DNA of 64,000 nucleotides from Thermalbibacter longus (GTDB taxonomy: Bacteria > Chloroflexota > Chloroflexia > Thermomicrobiales > Thermomicrobiaceae), in NCBI RefSeq assembly GCF_023806485.1, contig NZ_JAMSLR010000005.1, forward strand, positions 95,976 through 159,975, given 5' to 3'. The notes beneath the pieces were generated by a model that did not search any database, was not told where the DNA came from, and worked only from the letters and a program-made list of their open reading frames with translations. Shown here one piece after another: positions 52,102 to 59,691 of this stretch. The translations under genes and the position numbers were made by a program. Positions within the stretch are counted from its first letter, which is position 1. Every line of letters begins with the position of its first letter.

Positions 52102-52731
52102 ATGGCAGCCAGCCGGCGTGATCTGCCGATACTGCGGGTTCTGGCGGCTCTCCTGCTGGCACTCGGTGGGCTGGTGGCGGGCAACATGGGGGCGGGGGCC
52201 GAGGCACTGCCAGTGCGGGTAATCCTCTCTCATGTACCGGTCATGACCACCTGGGGGCCTCCCGACGCCAACGGCGTGGTCATGCTGGTACTGGAAGAGG
52301 GTGATATCCGCGCCGATCTCGTCGGCCTGCCGCCGCTCGGTGGGAACGAGCGCTACGAGCTCTGGCTGCTGCAGTCGCAATCGGGCGAGACCCGCTCGCT
52401 CGGCCGGTTTTCGGTAGAGAGGGATACACCGGTCACCCACGTCGATTTCCTCCTCCCTGAGCCTATTCCAGACCTCGGGTGGGACATCGTGCTGGTGACC
52501 GTCGAGCCAGAACCGGATCCTGATCCGGCAACTCCGGACCCGAGGCGAGTGCTGGTAGGAGCCTTCCCCGGCACTCCGATCGAGCTGCAGCTCGTGCCAC
52601 CCGTGCTACCCAAGACCGGCGAAGGTGCGACCCTGCCCGGCCAGTGGGCAGGGCTGGTGGGCGCGAACACCGTGCTGCTCCTCGGTCTCCTGCGCTTGCG
52701 ACGAGCGAGAGGGGTTGGGAGGGGTCGATGA
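52102..52731 (+). CDS. Exported RskA-like (anti-sigma-K domain) protein with LPXTG-like C-terminus
   Basis: 209 aa. An N-terminal hydrophobic segment (ILRVLAALLLALGGLVAGNMG, about residues 10-30) acts as signal or anchor. Residues about 37-160 match the extracytoplasmic domain of anti-sigma-K factor RskA: GVVMLVLEEGDIRADLVGLPPLGGNERYELWLL (in pieces) and RFSVERDTPVTHVDFLL are typical. There is no anti-sigma helix bundle before it. After a Pro/Asp-rich stretch, LPKTG (169-173) is followed by a hydrophobic run and RRARGVGRGR, the layout of a sortase signal. The gene sits inside the flagellar operon; its stop overlaps the next start. A cell-surface role is inferred. Confidence 0.7.
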   Translation: MAASRRDLPILRVLAALLLALGGLVAGNMGAGAEALPVRVILSHVPVMTTWGPPDANGVVMLVLEEGDIRADLVGLPPLGGNERYELWLLQSQSGETRSLGRFSVERDTPVTHVDFLLPEPIPDLGWDIVLVTVEPEPDPDPATPDPRRVLVGAFPGTPIELQLVPPVLPKTGEGATLPGQWAGLVGANTVLLLGLLRLRRARGVGRGR

Positions 52732-53471
52732 TCCGAACGATCTACCAGGCTGCCTCGGCCATGATGGCCCAGATGGCGCGCCAGTTAACGATCAGCACCA
52801 ACCTGAGCAACGTCGACACGCCGGGCTATCGCCAGCAGCTCAGCGGCGTCAACGATTTCCGGGAGATGCTGCTCAGCCGGGTTGCCAGAGCGGATGTGCG
52901 GCTCATCGGGAGTATCTCGACGGCAGTGCGGCTCGATCAACCGGAACTCGACCTCAGCCAGGGGGCACTTGTCGAGACGGGACAACCGCTCGATCTGGCG
53001 ATCGCCGGCGCGGCCTTCTTTACCGTCCAGACTCCGGAGGGGCTGCAGTACACGCGCGATGGACGCTTCCGGCTGGACGAGCAGCGGCGCCTCGTGACTG
53101 CGGACGGCTTCCCGGTCCTCGGGGAGGGAGGGCCGATCACGATCCCACCCGGCGATGTTTGGGTCGATCCAGATGGCACGGTGCGGGTGAACGACCAGGT
53201 GATCGGCCGGCTGCTGTTGACCGAATTCCCTGCCGATGCCCAGCTTGAGCTCGTCGAGCAGAACCGTTACACCAGCGATGTCGCCGGCGTGCCATCACAG
53301 ACCGCCGGCGTGAGCCAGGGGTTCCTGGAACAGTCGAACGTCGACATTACCAGGGCGATCACCGATATGCTGGCGGCGAACCGCAGCTACGCCCTGGCTC
53401 AGCGGGCACTCCAGATCGCCGATGACTCGCTGCGGCTAGCGGTCAACGAGATCGGCAAGATCAGCGCGTAG
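52728..53471 (+). CDS. flgF: Flagellar basal-body rod protein, FlgF/FlgG family (first copy)
   Basis: 247 aa from ATG at 52728, overlapping the previous stop by 4 bp. The N-terminal helix IYQAASAMMAQMARQLTISTNLSNVDTPGYRQQ (in pieces) has the ANNLANxxTxGY-like consensus. The middle has GAAFFTVQTPEGLQYTRDGRFRLD (in pieces), and the C-terminus is the coiled FlgG tail (LEQSNVDITRAITDMLAANRSYALAQRALQ in pieces). Two FlgG-like genes in tandem correspond to FlhO/FlhP of B. subtilis, distal-rod proteins. The flgF/flgG labels follow position and are interchangeable in part. Confidence 0.9.
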   Translation: MIRTIYQAASAMMAQMARQLTISTNLSNVDTPGYRQQLSGVNDFREMLLSRVARADVRLIGSISTAVRLDQPELDLSQGALVETGQPLDLAIAGAAFFTVQTPEGLQYTRDGRFRLDEQRRLVTADGFPVLGEGGPITIPPGDVWVDPDGTVRVNDQVIGRLLLTEFPADAQLELVEQNRYTSDVAGVPSQTAGVSQGFLEQSNVDITRAITDMLAANRSYALAQRALQIADDSLRLAVNEIGKISA

Positions 53472-53482
53472 GGGGACGGCCG

Positions 53483-54262
53483 ATGAGCAGCCTCTACTTC
53501 CCGGCGGTCAGCGGGATCCGAGCCCAGCAGCAGCGGCTGGACGTCATCGCGAACAACCTGGCGAATAGCAACACCACCGGGTACAAAGCGGCGCGGGCCG
53601 AGTTCGCTGCGCTGCCACCGCAAGACGTGCGGGTGGCGCGGGCCGGCGCGACCGTGCTCGGCCAGGTGGACGTGGGTAGCGGGGTCATCCTCAACGGAAC
53701 GAGCCGGGCATTTACTCAGGGGCCGGTACAGGTCACCGGCAATCTGCTCGATGTGGCTATTCTCGGATCGGATGGGTTCTTTCAGGTCACCACGCCCGAA
53801 GGCGTCACAGCCTACATCCGTAGCGGCACGCTCTCGATAGACGGAGCAGGGCGGTTGACGCTCGGCGACGGCAGTCTCTTGACCCCACCTATCGTCGTTC
53901 CAGCCGGCGTTCGAGTGAGCCACGTGGACGAGCGCGGGGTAATCTATGGCTTGCCCGCTGGCGCCACCGAGCCCCAGCCGCTGGGGCAGATCGTGCTGGC
54001 ACGTTTCCCCAATCCTAATGGACTGCTGGCGATCGGGAACAACCGCTTCGTCGCCACGCCGGCGGCGGGCGCGCCGGAGCTCGGGGTGCCAGCGACGGAT
54101 GGCTGGCCGGCGATCGCGAGCGGCATGCTGGAAGCGTCCAACGTTGATCTGGCGGACCAGATGGTCCAGATGATCGAGGCCCAACGGGCCTACAGCGCCA
54201 ACGCGCGGGCGCTGGAGACCCTCGACGAGATGCTCGGCCTGGTGATCCGGACGCGCTCGTAG
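53483..54262 (+). CDS. flgG: Flagellar basal-body rod protein FlgG
   Basis: 259 aa. N-terminus VSGIRAQQQRLDVIANNLANSNTTGYKAARAEF in pieces carries the rod consensus (ANNLANxxTTGYK), the middle has VAILGSDGFFQVTTPEGVTAYIRSGTLSID in pieces, and the C-terminus LEASNVDLADQMVQMIEAQRAYSANARALETLDEML (in pieces) matches FlgG. It builds the distal rod. It starts 11 bp after flgF, and the operon appears to end here before the sigma-28 promoter. Confidence 0.93.
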   Translation: MSSLYFPAVSGIRAQQQRLDVIANNLANSNTTGYKAARAEFAALPPQDVRVARAGATVLGQVDVGSGVILNGTSRAFTQGPVQVTGNLLDVAILGSDGFFQVTTPEGVTAYIRSGTLSIDGAGRLTLGDGSLLTPPIVVPAGVRVSHVDERGVIYGLPAGATEPQPLGQIVLARFPNPNGLLAIGNNRFVATPAAGAPELGVPATDGWPAIASGMLEASNVDLADQMVQMIEAQRAYSANARALETLDEMLGLVIRTRS

Positions 54263-54321
54263 CCTCGTGCCTCCGATGCCCTCGATACGCAAAGCTGCTG
54301 AACCCTGCCATGCCGGTGGGT

Positions 54322-54348
54322 TAAGCTTTCGAGCGAGTCGGCCGATAT
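54322..54348 (+). promoter_or_regulatory. Sigma-28 (FliA) promoter of flgM-flgN
   Basis: TAAG (54322-54325), a 15-bp spacer, GCCGATAT (54341-54348); consensus TAAA-N15-GCCGATAA, 10 of 12 bases match. flgM begins 59 bp after the -10. Confidence 0.85.
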
Positions 54349-54407
54349 GGGATCATAGCGAGTGTTTTTCGCCCAGCTTTCGCGTGTAGAGGGGGTTGAG
54401 GATCGGA

Positions 54408-54725
54408 ATGGTACAGGGTATCGGGCCATCGGCCACCGACGCTCAAGTACAGCGGGTCGACACGACAGAGCGGCCTGAATTGAGGTCGCGCAACGTCGTC
54501 TCCTCCGATCAACGCGATGACATCCATGTCGGCGGCCAGGCTGTCGAACTCTCGCCACACCTGCGCGAGCTCCAGCGGGCGATCGAGACCGTCAAGCAAG
54601 CTCCCGACGTTCGCGTGGAGCGTGTCGCCGAGTTGCGCCAGGCGATCGAGTCCGGCCGGTATTCGGTCGATCCGGCTGAACTGGCTGTGCGGCTCGTGGC
54701 CAAGCTGCGTCCGGACCTCACATGA
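54408..54725 (+). CDS. flgM: Anti-sigma-28 factor FlgM
   Basis: 105 aa from ATG at 54408 (GAGG upstream). The disordered polar N-terminal half is typical. The C-terminal FlgM domain (about residues 48-105) has VELSPHLRELQRAIETVKQAPDVRVERVAELRQAIESGRYSVDPAELAVRLV in pieces; VRxERVAELRQAIExGxYxVD is the signature. FlgM binds and holds FliA until the hook is complete and FlgM is exported. It sits under its own sigma-28 promoter, giving a feedback loop. Confidence 0.93.
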   Translation: MVQGIGPSATDAQVQRVDTTERPELRSRNVVSSDQRDDIHVGGQAVELSPHLRELQRAIETVKQAPDVRVERVAELRQAIESGRYSVDPAELAVRLVAKLRPDLT

Positions 54726-55162
54726 GCCTGGTTTCCCGACTGGCAGAACAGCTCCGAACCCTGCGCTCCGTTCGTGCTCAGTTGGCCGAGCTGGAGCGGG
54801 CCGTGAGCCGCGGGGATCTTGCCGCGGTTCACCTTGCCATCAGGCGAGTCGAAGAGGCGGCCGAACTAGCCGGTACCGCGTATGACGGGCTCGCTTCAGA
54901 GCTGCGCGCGTTCCAGACCGGGGTGCGCTCCGAGGCCGGCGTGGATGATCGCTCCCTCGCTCAGCTCCAGCGCGAAGTGGAGGCCGAGCTGGCTCGCTTG
55001 CGGGAGCAGCGGACGCGGACGCTACACCTTCTCGAGACGCTCTTCACGCTTAATCACCATCTGGTGGTCGCGGTTCAGGAGCAGCTCGCCGCCGGGACGG
55101 ACTACGCCCACCGCCGGGCCGTCGAACTCGAAGAGCAGCGCCTCATCGACGCCTCGGCATGA
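54722..55162 (+). CDS. flgN: FlgN-like flagellar export chaperone
   Basis: 146 aa, almost entirely helical and coiled-coil in character (LAEQLRTLRSVRAQLAELERAVSRGD in pieces; LQREVEAELARLREQRTRTLHLLETLFTLNHHLV in pieces). FlgN family proteins (130-165 aa) keep FlgK and FlgL soluble for export; the family is poorly conserved, so position carries the call: the start overlaps the flgM stop (ATGA) and flgK and flgL follow. The name is a confident inference. Confidence 0.8.
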   Translation: MSLVSRLAEQLRTLRSVRAQLAELERAVSRGDLAAVHLAIRRVEEAAELAGTAYDGLASELRAFQTGVRSEAGVDDRSLAQLQREVEAELARLREQRTRTLHLLETLFTLNHHLVVAVQEQLAAGTDYAHRRAVELEEQRLIDASA

Positions 55163-55291
55163 ACAGTGTGGCCGGCAGATCGAACGCGTGCGGTAGGCCC
55201 GGCCTCGCCGGGCGCGCTGCGCCGTCTCGCGGCGCACGGCGTTCTGGCGCTCTCCGACATGGTACCCCGGTACCAGGAGATCGGGTTCGGC

Positions 55292-55318
55292 TCAAGCCCT
55301 GGCCTCCTGTGCCGATAG
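55292..55318 (+). promoter_or_regulatory. Sigma-28 (FliA) promoter of flgK-flgL
   Basis: TCAA (55292-55295), 15-bp spacer, GCCGATAG (55311-55318); 10 of 12 match the TAAA-N15-GCCGATAA consensus. flgK starts 51 bp after the -10. Confidence 0.82.
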
Positions 55319-55368
55319 TTCCAGGTAGGGATCGAGGGGCCGAGGTGGCGAGCGGAGAGGCGTGAGGC

Positions 55369-56775
55369 ATGTCGTTCCGGGCTTTGGAGACGGCCTACCG
55401 GGGACTGATCTCCCAGCAGCGGGCGGTCGACACCAGCAACCACAACGTGGCGAATGCGAACACTCCTGGTTTCTCGCGCCAGCGCGTCCTGTTCACGCCC
55501 ACCGCACCCTATACCGTGCCGGCGTTCAACCGGAGCGCGCTCGCTGGGCAGGTCGGCACCGGCGCGACCGTGGCGGCGATCACCCGGGTGCGGGAGTACG
55601 TCTTCGATTTCCAGCTCCGTGTGCAGTCCGAGGCGCTAGGGGACGCGTCTACCAGAGTGGCTACCTACACGCAGCTCGAAGGGATCTTCAACGAACCGGG
55701 TGAGAACGGTCTGGGCGCTCTCCTGGATCGCTTCTGGCGAGCCTGGCAGGCGGTCACGAACCAGCCAGAGGACCTGGCCGCCCGGGCCAGCCTGGTGCAG
55801 GAGTCGACTACGCTCGCAGCGAACATCAACCGCATTCGCCAGCAACTCGGACAGCTCCAGGAAGACCTGGTCCAGAAACTGACTTTGCAGACAGGCGAGG
55901 TCAACAGCATCGCCGAGCGGGTGGCGGCGCTCAATGCCCAGATCACCGCTGCGATCGCGACGGGCCAGAATCCGAACGACCTGGCCGACCAGCGCGACCT
56001 GCTGCTGGACCAGCTCGCGCAGTTCACCGGCGTCACCGCGCGGACGCTCCCCAACGGCGCCGTCAACCTGTACCTCGGAGGCTATCCGCTGGTCGACCAG
56101 GATCAGTCCTTCGCACTCGAGGTCGTCATCTCCGGCGGGACGGCGAGCATCGCCTGGCAGGCGAGCGGCAGCGCGGCCGCGATCCAGCGCGGCTCGCTGA
56201 CAGCGCTGCTCGACCTTCACAACACGGTCGTGCCTGGCCTGCTGGCGCAGGCGGAGAGCATCCGCGATGCCCTAGCGAACGAGGTGAACGCCTTGCACCA
56301 AACTGGCTACGGGCTGACCGATACCTTGCCGCCACCACGCGGGCGCGACTTCTTCGAGATACTGCCGAGCGGCGACCTCCGAGTGAATCCCGCTCTGGTG
56401 AGCGACCCAGCTCTGATTGCGGCATCGAGCGCCCCGGGGGCGCCCGGGAACAACGACGTGGCCCGGCAGATCGCCGATCTCCGTTACGCGCTGGTGATGA
56501 ATAGCAATACTGCCACGGTCAATGATTTCTACAATGCGCTGATTGCCGAACTCGGCGGGGATTCCCGGCAGGCGCGGGTGGCGAAGGAGAACCAGGAGAC
56601 GCTGGTGCAGGCGATCGACCGGCAGCGGCAGGAGATCTCTGCCGTCTCGATCGACGAAGAGATGGCGAACCTGGTCAAATTCCAGCACGCCTACCAGGCG
56701 GCAGCGCGAGCGATCACGGCGGTCGATGAGATGCTCGACCGCATTATCAACGGTATGGGCATCGTCGGGCGATAG
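55369..56775 (+). CDS. flgK: Flagellar hook-filament junction protein FlgK (HAP1)
   Basis: 468 aa. N-terminus ALETAYRGLISQQRAVDTSNHNVANANTPGFSRQRV (in pieces) has the HAP1 rod-like consensus, with VANANTPGFSRQR diagnostic. A long helical segment (about residues 90-210: EALGDASTRVATYTQLEGIFNEPGENGLGALLDRFWRAW in pieces) and C-terminus VSIDEEMANLVKFQHAYQAAARAITAVDEMLDRIIN (in pieces) complete the match. FlgK caps the hook and joins it to the filament. It is 10 bp before flgL and under the sigma-28 promoter. Confidence 0.95.
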   Translation: MSFRALETAYRGLISQQRAVDTSNHNVANANTPGFSRQRVLFTPTAPYTVPAFNRSALAGQVGTGATVAAITRVREYVFDFQLRVQSEALGDASTRVATYTQLEGIFNEPGENGLGALLDRFWRAWQAVTNQPEDLAARASLVQESTTLAANINRIRQQLGQLQEDLVQKLTLQTGEVNSIAERVAALNAQITAAIATGQNPNDLADQRDLLLDQLAQFTGVTARTLPNGAVNLYLGGYPLVDQDQSFALEVVISGGTASIAWQASGSAAAIQRGSLTALLDLHNTVVPGLLAQAESIRDALANEVNALHQTGYGLTDTLPPPRGRDFFEILPSGDLRVNPALVSDPALIAASSAPGAPGNNDVARQIADLRYALVMNSNTATVNDFYNALIAELGGDSRQARVAKENQETLVQAIDRQRQEISAVSIDEEMANLVKFQHAYQAAARAITAVDEMLDRIINGMGIVGR

Positions 56776-56784
56776 GAGTAGGGC

Positions 56785-57660
56785 ATGCGCGTCACTCATG
56801 GGATGCTGGTCGATACCCTGCTGCGCAACCTCTCGCGCAACCTGAGCCGGATGGAGCGCGTCCACGAGCAGATCACGTCGGCCAAACGAGTCAACCGGCC
56901 GTCAGACGATCCGGTCGGCGCGGCGACGATCCTCCGGCTCCAATCGGCGAGCGCGCAGATCGAGCAATACGTGCAGAACGTCGAGCAGGCCCGCTCCTGG
57001 CTCGACCTGACCGACCAGGCGCTGACGACCATCGGTAACGCCCTGCAGCGGGCACGCGAGCTGGTCGTCCAGGCAGCCAACGACACGCTCTCGGCTCCAG
57101 ACCGCAACGCGATCTGGCAGGAGTTGACGGCGCTGCAGCAGCAGATCGCCAACACCGGCAACTTCGCTCACGCGGGTCAGTACCTGTTCGCTGGCCAGAG
57201 GACGCAGACCGAGCCGTTCGACCTGACGACCGACCCCCCGACCTATCAGGGCGACAGTGGTAGCTTGGAGCGGATGATCGATGCCGGCGTCACTCTTCCC
57301 ATCAACGTGACGGGCGACGTGGCGATTCTGCCGGTGCTGCAAGCGGTCAAGGCCGCCCGCGATGCCGTCGCGCTCGGCAATGCCGCTGCCATTCAGGCGA
57401 GCCTCAGCCAGCTCGACAGCGCCCACAGCCAGCTTCTCGCCGCCCAGGCTGAGGTCGGCGCCCGGGTCAACCGGCTCGACGCCCAGCGCGACCGGCTGCT
57501 CGACGCGCATACCAGCACGCTGCGGCTCTTGAGCGAGGCCCACGATACCGATATGGCCGAGGCGATCACCCGCTTCGCGAAGGAGGAGTTGACCTACCGT
57601 GCCGCGCTCCAGGCCGGCGCCAAGGCGATTCAGCCTACGCTGGCTGACTACCTGCGCTGA
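56785..57660 (+). CDS. flgL: Flagellar hook-filament junction protein FlgL (HAP3)
   Basis: 291 aa with a flagellin-like N-terminal region: RVTHGMLVDTLLRNLSRNLSRMERVHEQITSAKRVNRPSDDPVGA (in pieces), where GKRxxxPSDDPxxA is diagnostic, and a C-terminal RFAKEELTYRAALQAGAKAIQPTLADYLR in pieces. Helical ends and a shorter variable middle (about residues 130-190) distinguish it from flagellin, which is longer and not seen here. It joins FlgK to the filament. fliW follows 30 bp later. Confidence 0.93.
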   Translation: MRVTHGMLVDTLLRNLSRNLSRMERVHEQITSAKRVNRPSDDPVGAATILRLQSASAQIEQYVQNVEQARSWLDLTDQALTTIGNALQRARELVVQAANDTLSAPDRNAIWQELTALQQQIANTGNFAHAGQYLFAGQRTQTEPFDLTTDPPTYQGDSGSLERMIDAGVTLPINVTGDVAILPVLQAVKAARDAVALGNAAAIQASLSQLDSAHSQLLAAQAEVGARVNRLDAQRDRLLDAHTSTLRLLSEAHDTDMAEAITRFAKEELTYRAALQAGAKAIQPTLADYLR

Positions 57661-57678
57661 GCCTCCTCTTGACAGAAA

Positions 57679-57690
57679 GGAAAGCTTTCC
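57679..57690. repeat. 12-bp palindrome covering the fliW ribosome site
   Basis: GGAAAGCTTTCC ends directly at the fliW ATG (57691), so AAGGAAAG, the likely Shine-Dalgarno, sits in the left arm. The GGA in it is also the core of CsrA targets. Confidence 0.4.
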
Positions 57691-58149
57691 ATGAGCATGC
57701 CCAAGCAGAGCCAGCAGCCGGCCTCGGGAAGCCTCGAGGTTGCCCCAGGCCGGGAGCCGGTCGAGATCGTTTTCCCCTTCGGTCTGGTCGGCTGCCCGGA
57801 GTGGCGGCGCTTCGCGTTCGTCGTGCCGGGCGAGGTGCCCGGGCTTGCAGTGCTGCAATCGCTCGATGATGAGGACGTCGCGTTCGTCCTGGCTGAAGTG
57901 GAGGACCTGGTACCCGGCTTCCTGTCGACGCTGAACCCCGATGATCTCGGGCTACTGCACGCCCTCGGTCTGGGACGTGACCCGTCCGTGCGGCTCTACT
58001 GCACGCTGTCGGTGCACGCGGACGACTCGGTCACCGCGAACCTGCTCGGCCCGCTGGTGCTCGATTTCGGGCGCGGCTGCGGCTCGCAAGTCGTGCTGTC
58101 GGGTTCACCCTGGAGCACGCGGCATCCGGTCGCTCCGGCCGGAAAGTGA
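57691..58149 (+). CDS. fliW: Flagellar assembly factor FliW
   Basis: 152 aa; VEIVFPFGLVGCPEWRRFAFV (in pieces, about residues 26-45), the family's GLxGFxxxxxF opening, then LQSLDDEDVAFVLAEVEDLVPGF (in pieces), SVRLYCTLSVHADDSVTANLLGPLVLDFGRGCGSQVVL (in pieces) are typical of FliW. FliW binds the translational regulator CsrA, encoded 8 bp downstream, and antagonises it; when flagellin accumulates it frees CsrA. The first 24 residues are variable. Overlaps a palindrome at the ribosome site. Confidence 0.9.
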   Translation: MSMPKQSQQPASGSLEVAPGREPVEIVFPFGLVGCPEWRRFAFVVPGEVPGLAVLQSLDDEDVAFVLAEVEDLVPGFLSTLNPDDLGLLHALGLGRDPSVRLYCTLSVHADDSVTANLLGPLVLDFGRGCGSQVVLSGSPWSTRHPVAPAGK

Positions 58150-58157
58150 GGCGACCG

Positions 58158-58427
58158 ATGCTCGTCCTCAGCCGGCGGCCCGGCGAGGCGCTGGTCATCG
58201 GCGACGGCATCCGGGTGGTGATCCTCTCGGTAGAGGGAGAGCGAGTGCGGGTCGGGATCGAAGCACCGCGCGAGGTGCCGGTCCTGCGCGCCGAGCTGGC
58301 CGAGGCGGTGTCCGAAGAGAATACCCGCGCGGCCCGTGCCGGCTCCCGTCGCGAACTCCTCGGCAGGCTCCAGGGCCGCCTGAAGGGTTCACCGCCATCC
58401 TCCCATCCACCGCAGGAGCGGCGCTGA
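58158..58427 (+). CDS. csrA: Carbon storage/translation regulator CsrA with extended C-terminus
   Basis: 89 aa from ATG at 58158. MLVLSRRPGEALVIGDGIRVVILSVEGERVRVGIEAPREVPVLRAEL (in pieces) is canonical CsrA, with the RNA-binding strands (LVLSRRxGE and the ApREVxVLR-like loop). Typical CsrA is 60-75 residues; here a basic tail of about 25 residues (ARAGSRRELLGRLQGRLKGS) follows. It binds GGA sites in leader RNA, and FliW controls it. Terminal gene of the flagellar operon. Confidence 0.93.
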   Translation: MLVLSRRPGEALVIGDGIRVVILSVEGERVRVGIEAPREVPVLRAELAEAVSEENTRAARAGSRRELLGRLQGRLKGSPPSSHPPQERR

Positions 58428-58528
58428 GCGCCGCACGCGCTCGCCGGTAGCGTGTTCTGGTGAGCATGTAAGCTCGGCGCCATTCGTTCGCGCTCAGGGC
58501 AGGCCTCCGGCAGCGGCTGATGTCAGAG

Positions 58529-58552
58529 GGTAGGCCGCAGCCGTGGCCTACC
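58529..58552 (+). terminator. Hairpin after csrA
   Basis: GGTAGGCC (58529-58536), 8-nt loop, GGCCTACC (58545-58552): a perfect 8-bp stem about 100 nt after csrA. It lacks a U tract. Confidence 0.45.
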
Positions 58553-58720
58553 AGTACCACCACCTCCTCGGTACCCGGTCACCTATCGCGATCCCGTAAC
58601 GTTCCTACGCTCCGGCATGCGGCGTCGCACCTGACGGTAGCCGTGCCGATGCGCGGCTCAGGCACGCACAGGCAACCTGCGATCCCGGCGTGCCGGCACA
58701 GCATTCTGGCGCTGCTCCGC

Positions 58721-58749
58721 TTGACAGGGCGGGCCGATTCCTCTAGGAT
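58721..58749 (+). promoter_or_regulatory. Sigma-70 promoter of the IclR gene
   Basis: TTGACA (58721-58726), 17-bp spacer, TAGGAT (58744-58749), 26 bp before the start codon. Confidence 0.75.
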
Positions 58750-58775
58750 GTTACTGAGAGTAGAACGGAGTTTGA

Positions 58776-59612
58776 ATGAATCAAACAACCGTCGCTTCTA
58801 CACGCTACTACATCGACGCCGTTGGGCGAGCCGTTCAGCTCCTGCGTGCCTTCCTCACGCCTCCGCACAGGTTCGGCGTCACCGAATTGAGCCAGATTAC
58901 GGGACTCAGCAAGAACCAGGTGTTCCGGCTGCTGCGGACGTTGACTGCCGAGGGTCTGCTCAACTGGGATCCGGAGGCGAAGACGTATACGCTCAGCTAC
59001 GCGCTGACCGAGCTCGGGGCGGTCGCCTCGCGCGGCTCCTCGCTGGTCCAGGCGGCGGGTCCGGTACTCGATCGACTGGCGCAGGAGACTGGCGAGACGA
59101 TCAACCTGATCGCCCGCGCCGACGAGTTCACGGCGATCTGCATCGACAAGCGCGACAGCGCGCGGCTCCTCCAGATCACGGCCAAGATCGGCGCCCGCTT
59201 TCAGCTCCATGCGGGGGCCGTGCCCAAGTTGCTGCTCGCCTTCTCGGCGCCGGAGAGCATCGAGCGCTATTTGACCCATCGCCAGCCGCTCCAGCGGTTC
59301 ACCCCGCGGACGATCACCGACCCCGACGCGCTCCGGGCGGAGCTGGCGGCGATCCGCGAGCGCGGCTATTCCGTGAGCGACGAGGATCTGGACCTCGGTG
59401 CCTGCGCCATCGCTGCGCCGATCTTCGACCGCCACGGAGTAGTGATCGCCGGCGTGAGCATCGCCATGCCGGTCTCGCGCTTCGGTGCGGCCGAACGGGC
59501 GCGCTACCGCGCGGCCGTGACGGCTGCCGCTGCGGAGATCTCCCGGCGGTTGGGCTACCGCTTGGCCGGGTCGAACGGTCAGGCGCTCCCGGCTGGTGTG
59601 GAGCTCCGGTGA
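58776..59612 (+). CDS. IclR family transcriptional regulator
   Basis: 278 aa. The N-terminal winged helix-turn-helix (about residues 10-70) shows FGVTELSQITGLSKNQVFRLLRTLTAEGLLNWD in pieces; the ligand domain covers about 85-260 with TGETINLIARADEFTAICID (in pieces), RFQLHAGAVPKLLLAFS and GVVIAGVSIAMPVSRF. IclR proteins repress or activate catabolic or uptake genes in response to small organic acids. The oligopeptide-type transporter starts 80 bp downstream on the same strand and is the likely target. ACGGAGT precedes the ATG. Confidence 0.9.
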   Translation: MNQTTVASTRYYIDAVGRAVQLLRAFLTPPHRFGVTELSQITGLSKNQVFRLLRTLTAEGLLNWDPEAKTYTLSYALTELGAVASRGSSLVQAAGPVLDRLAQETGETINLIARADEFTAICIDKRDSARLLQITAKIGARFQLHAGAVPKLLLAFSAPESIERYLTHRQPLQRFTPRTITDPDALRAELAAIRERGYSVSDEDLDLGACAIAAPIFDRHGVVIAGVSIAMPVSRFGAAERARYRAAVTAAAAEISRRLGYRLAGSNGQALPAGVELR

Positions 59613-59691
59613 CGGCCGATACCCCGGATCGGTTTCGATCGAGAGTGGCGAATCGTGAGGAGGCTTCGAGGTGACGAGGAGGGAGGCATCG

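Larger units (their letters stand above)
58428..58775. other. 348-bp region between csrA and the IclR regulator
   Basis: No gene seen. It holds a hairpin terminator candidate (58529-58552) and the regulator promoter (58721-58749); the rest shows nothing notable. Confidence 0.5.

Noticed and set aside
57669-57674. TTGACA before fliW as a promoter
   Set aside because: A -10 with 17-bp spacing would fall inside the coding region; fliW is in the flgK-flgL transcript.
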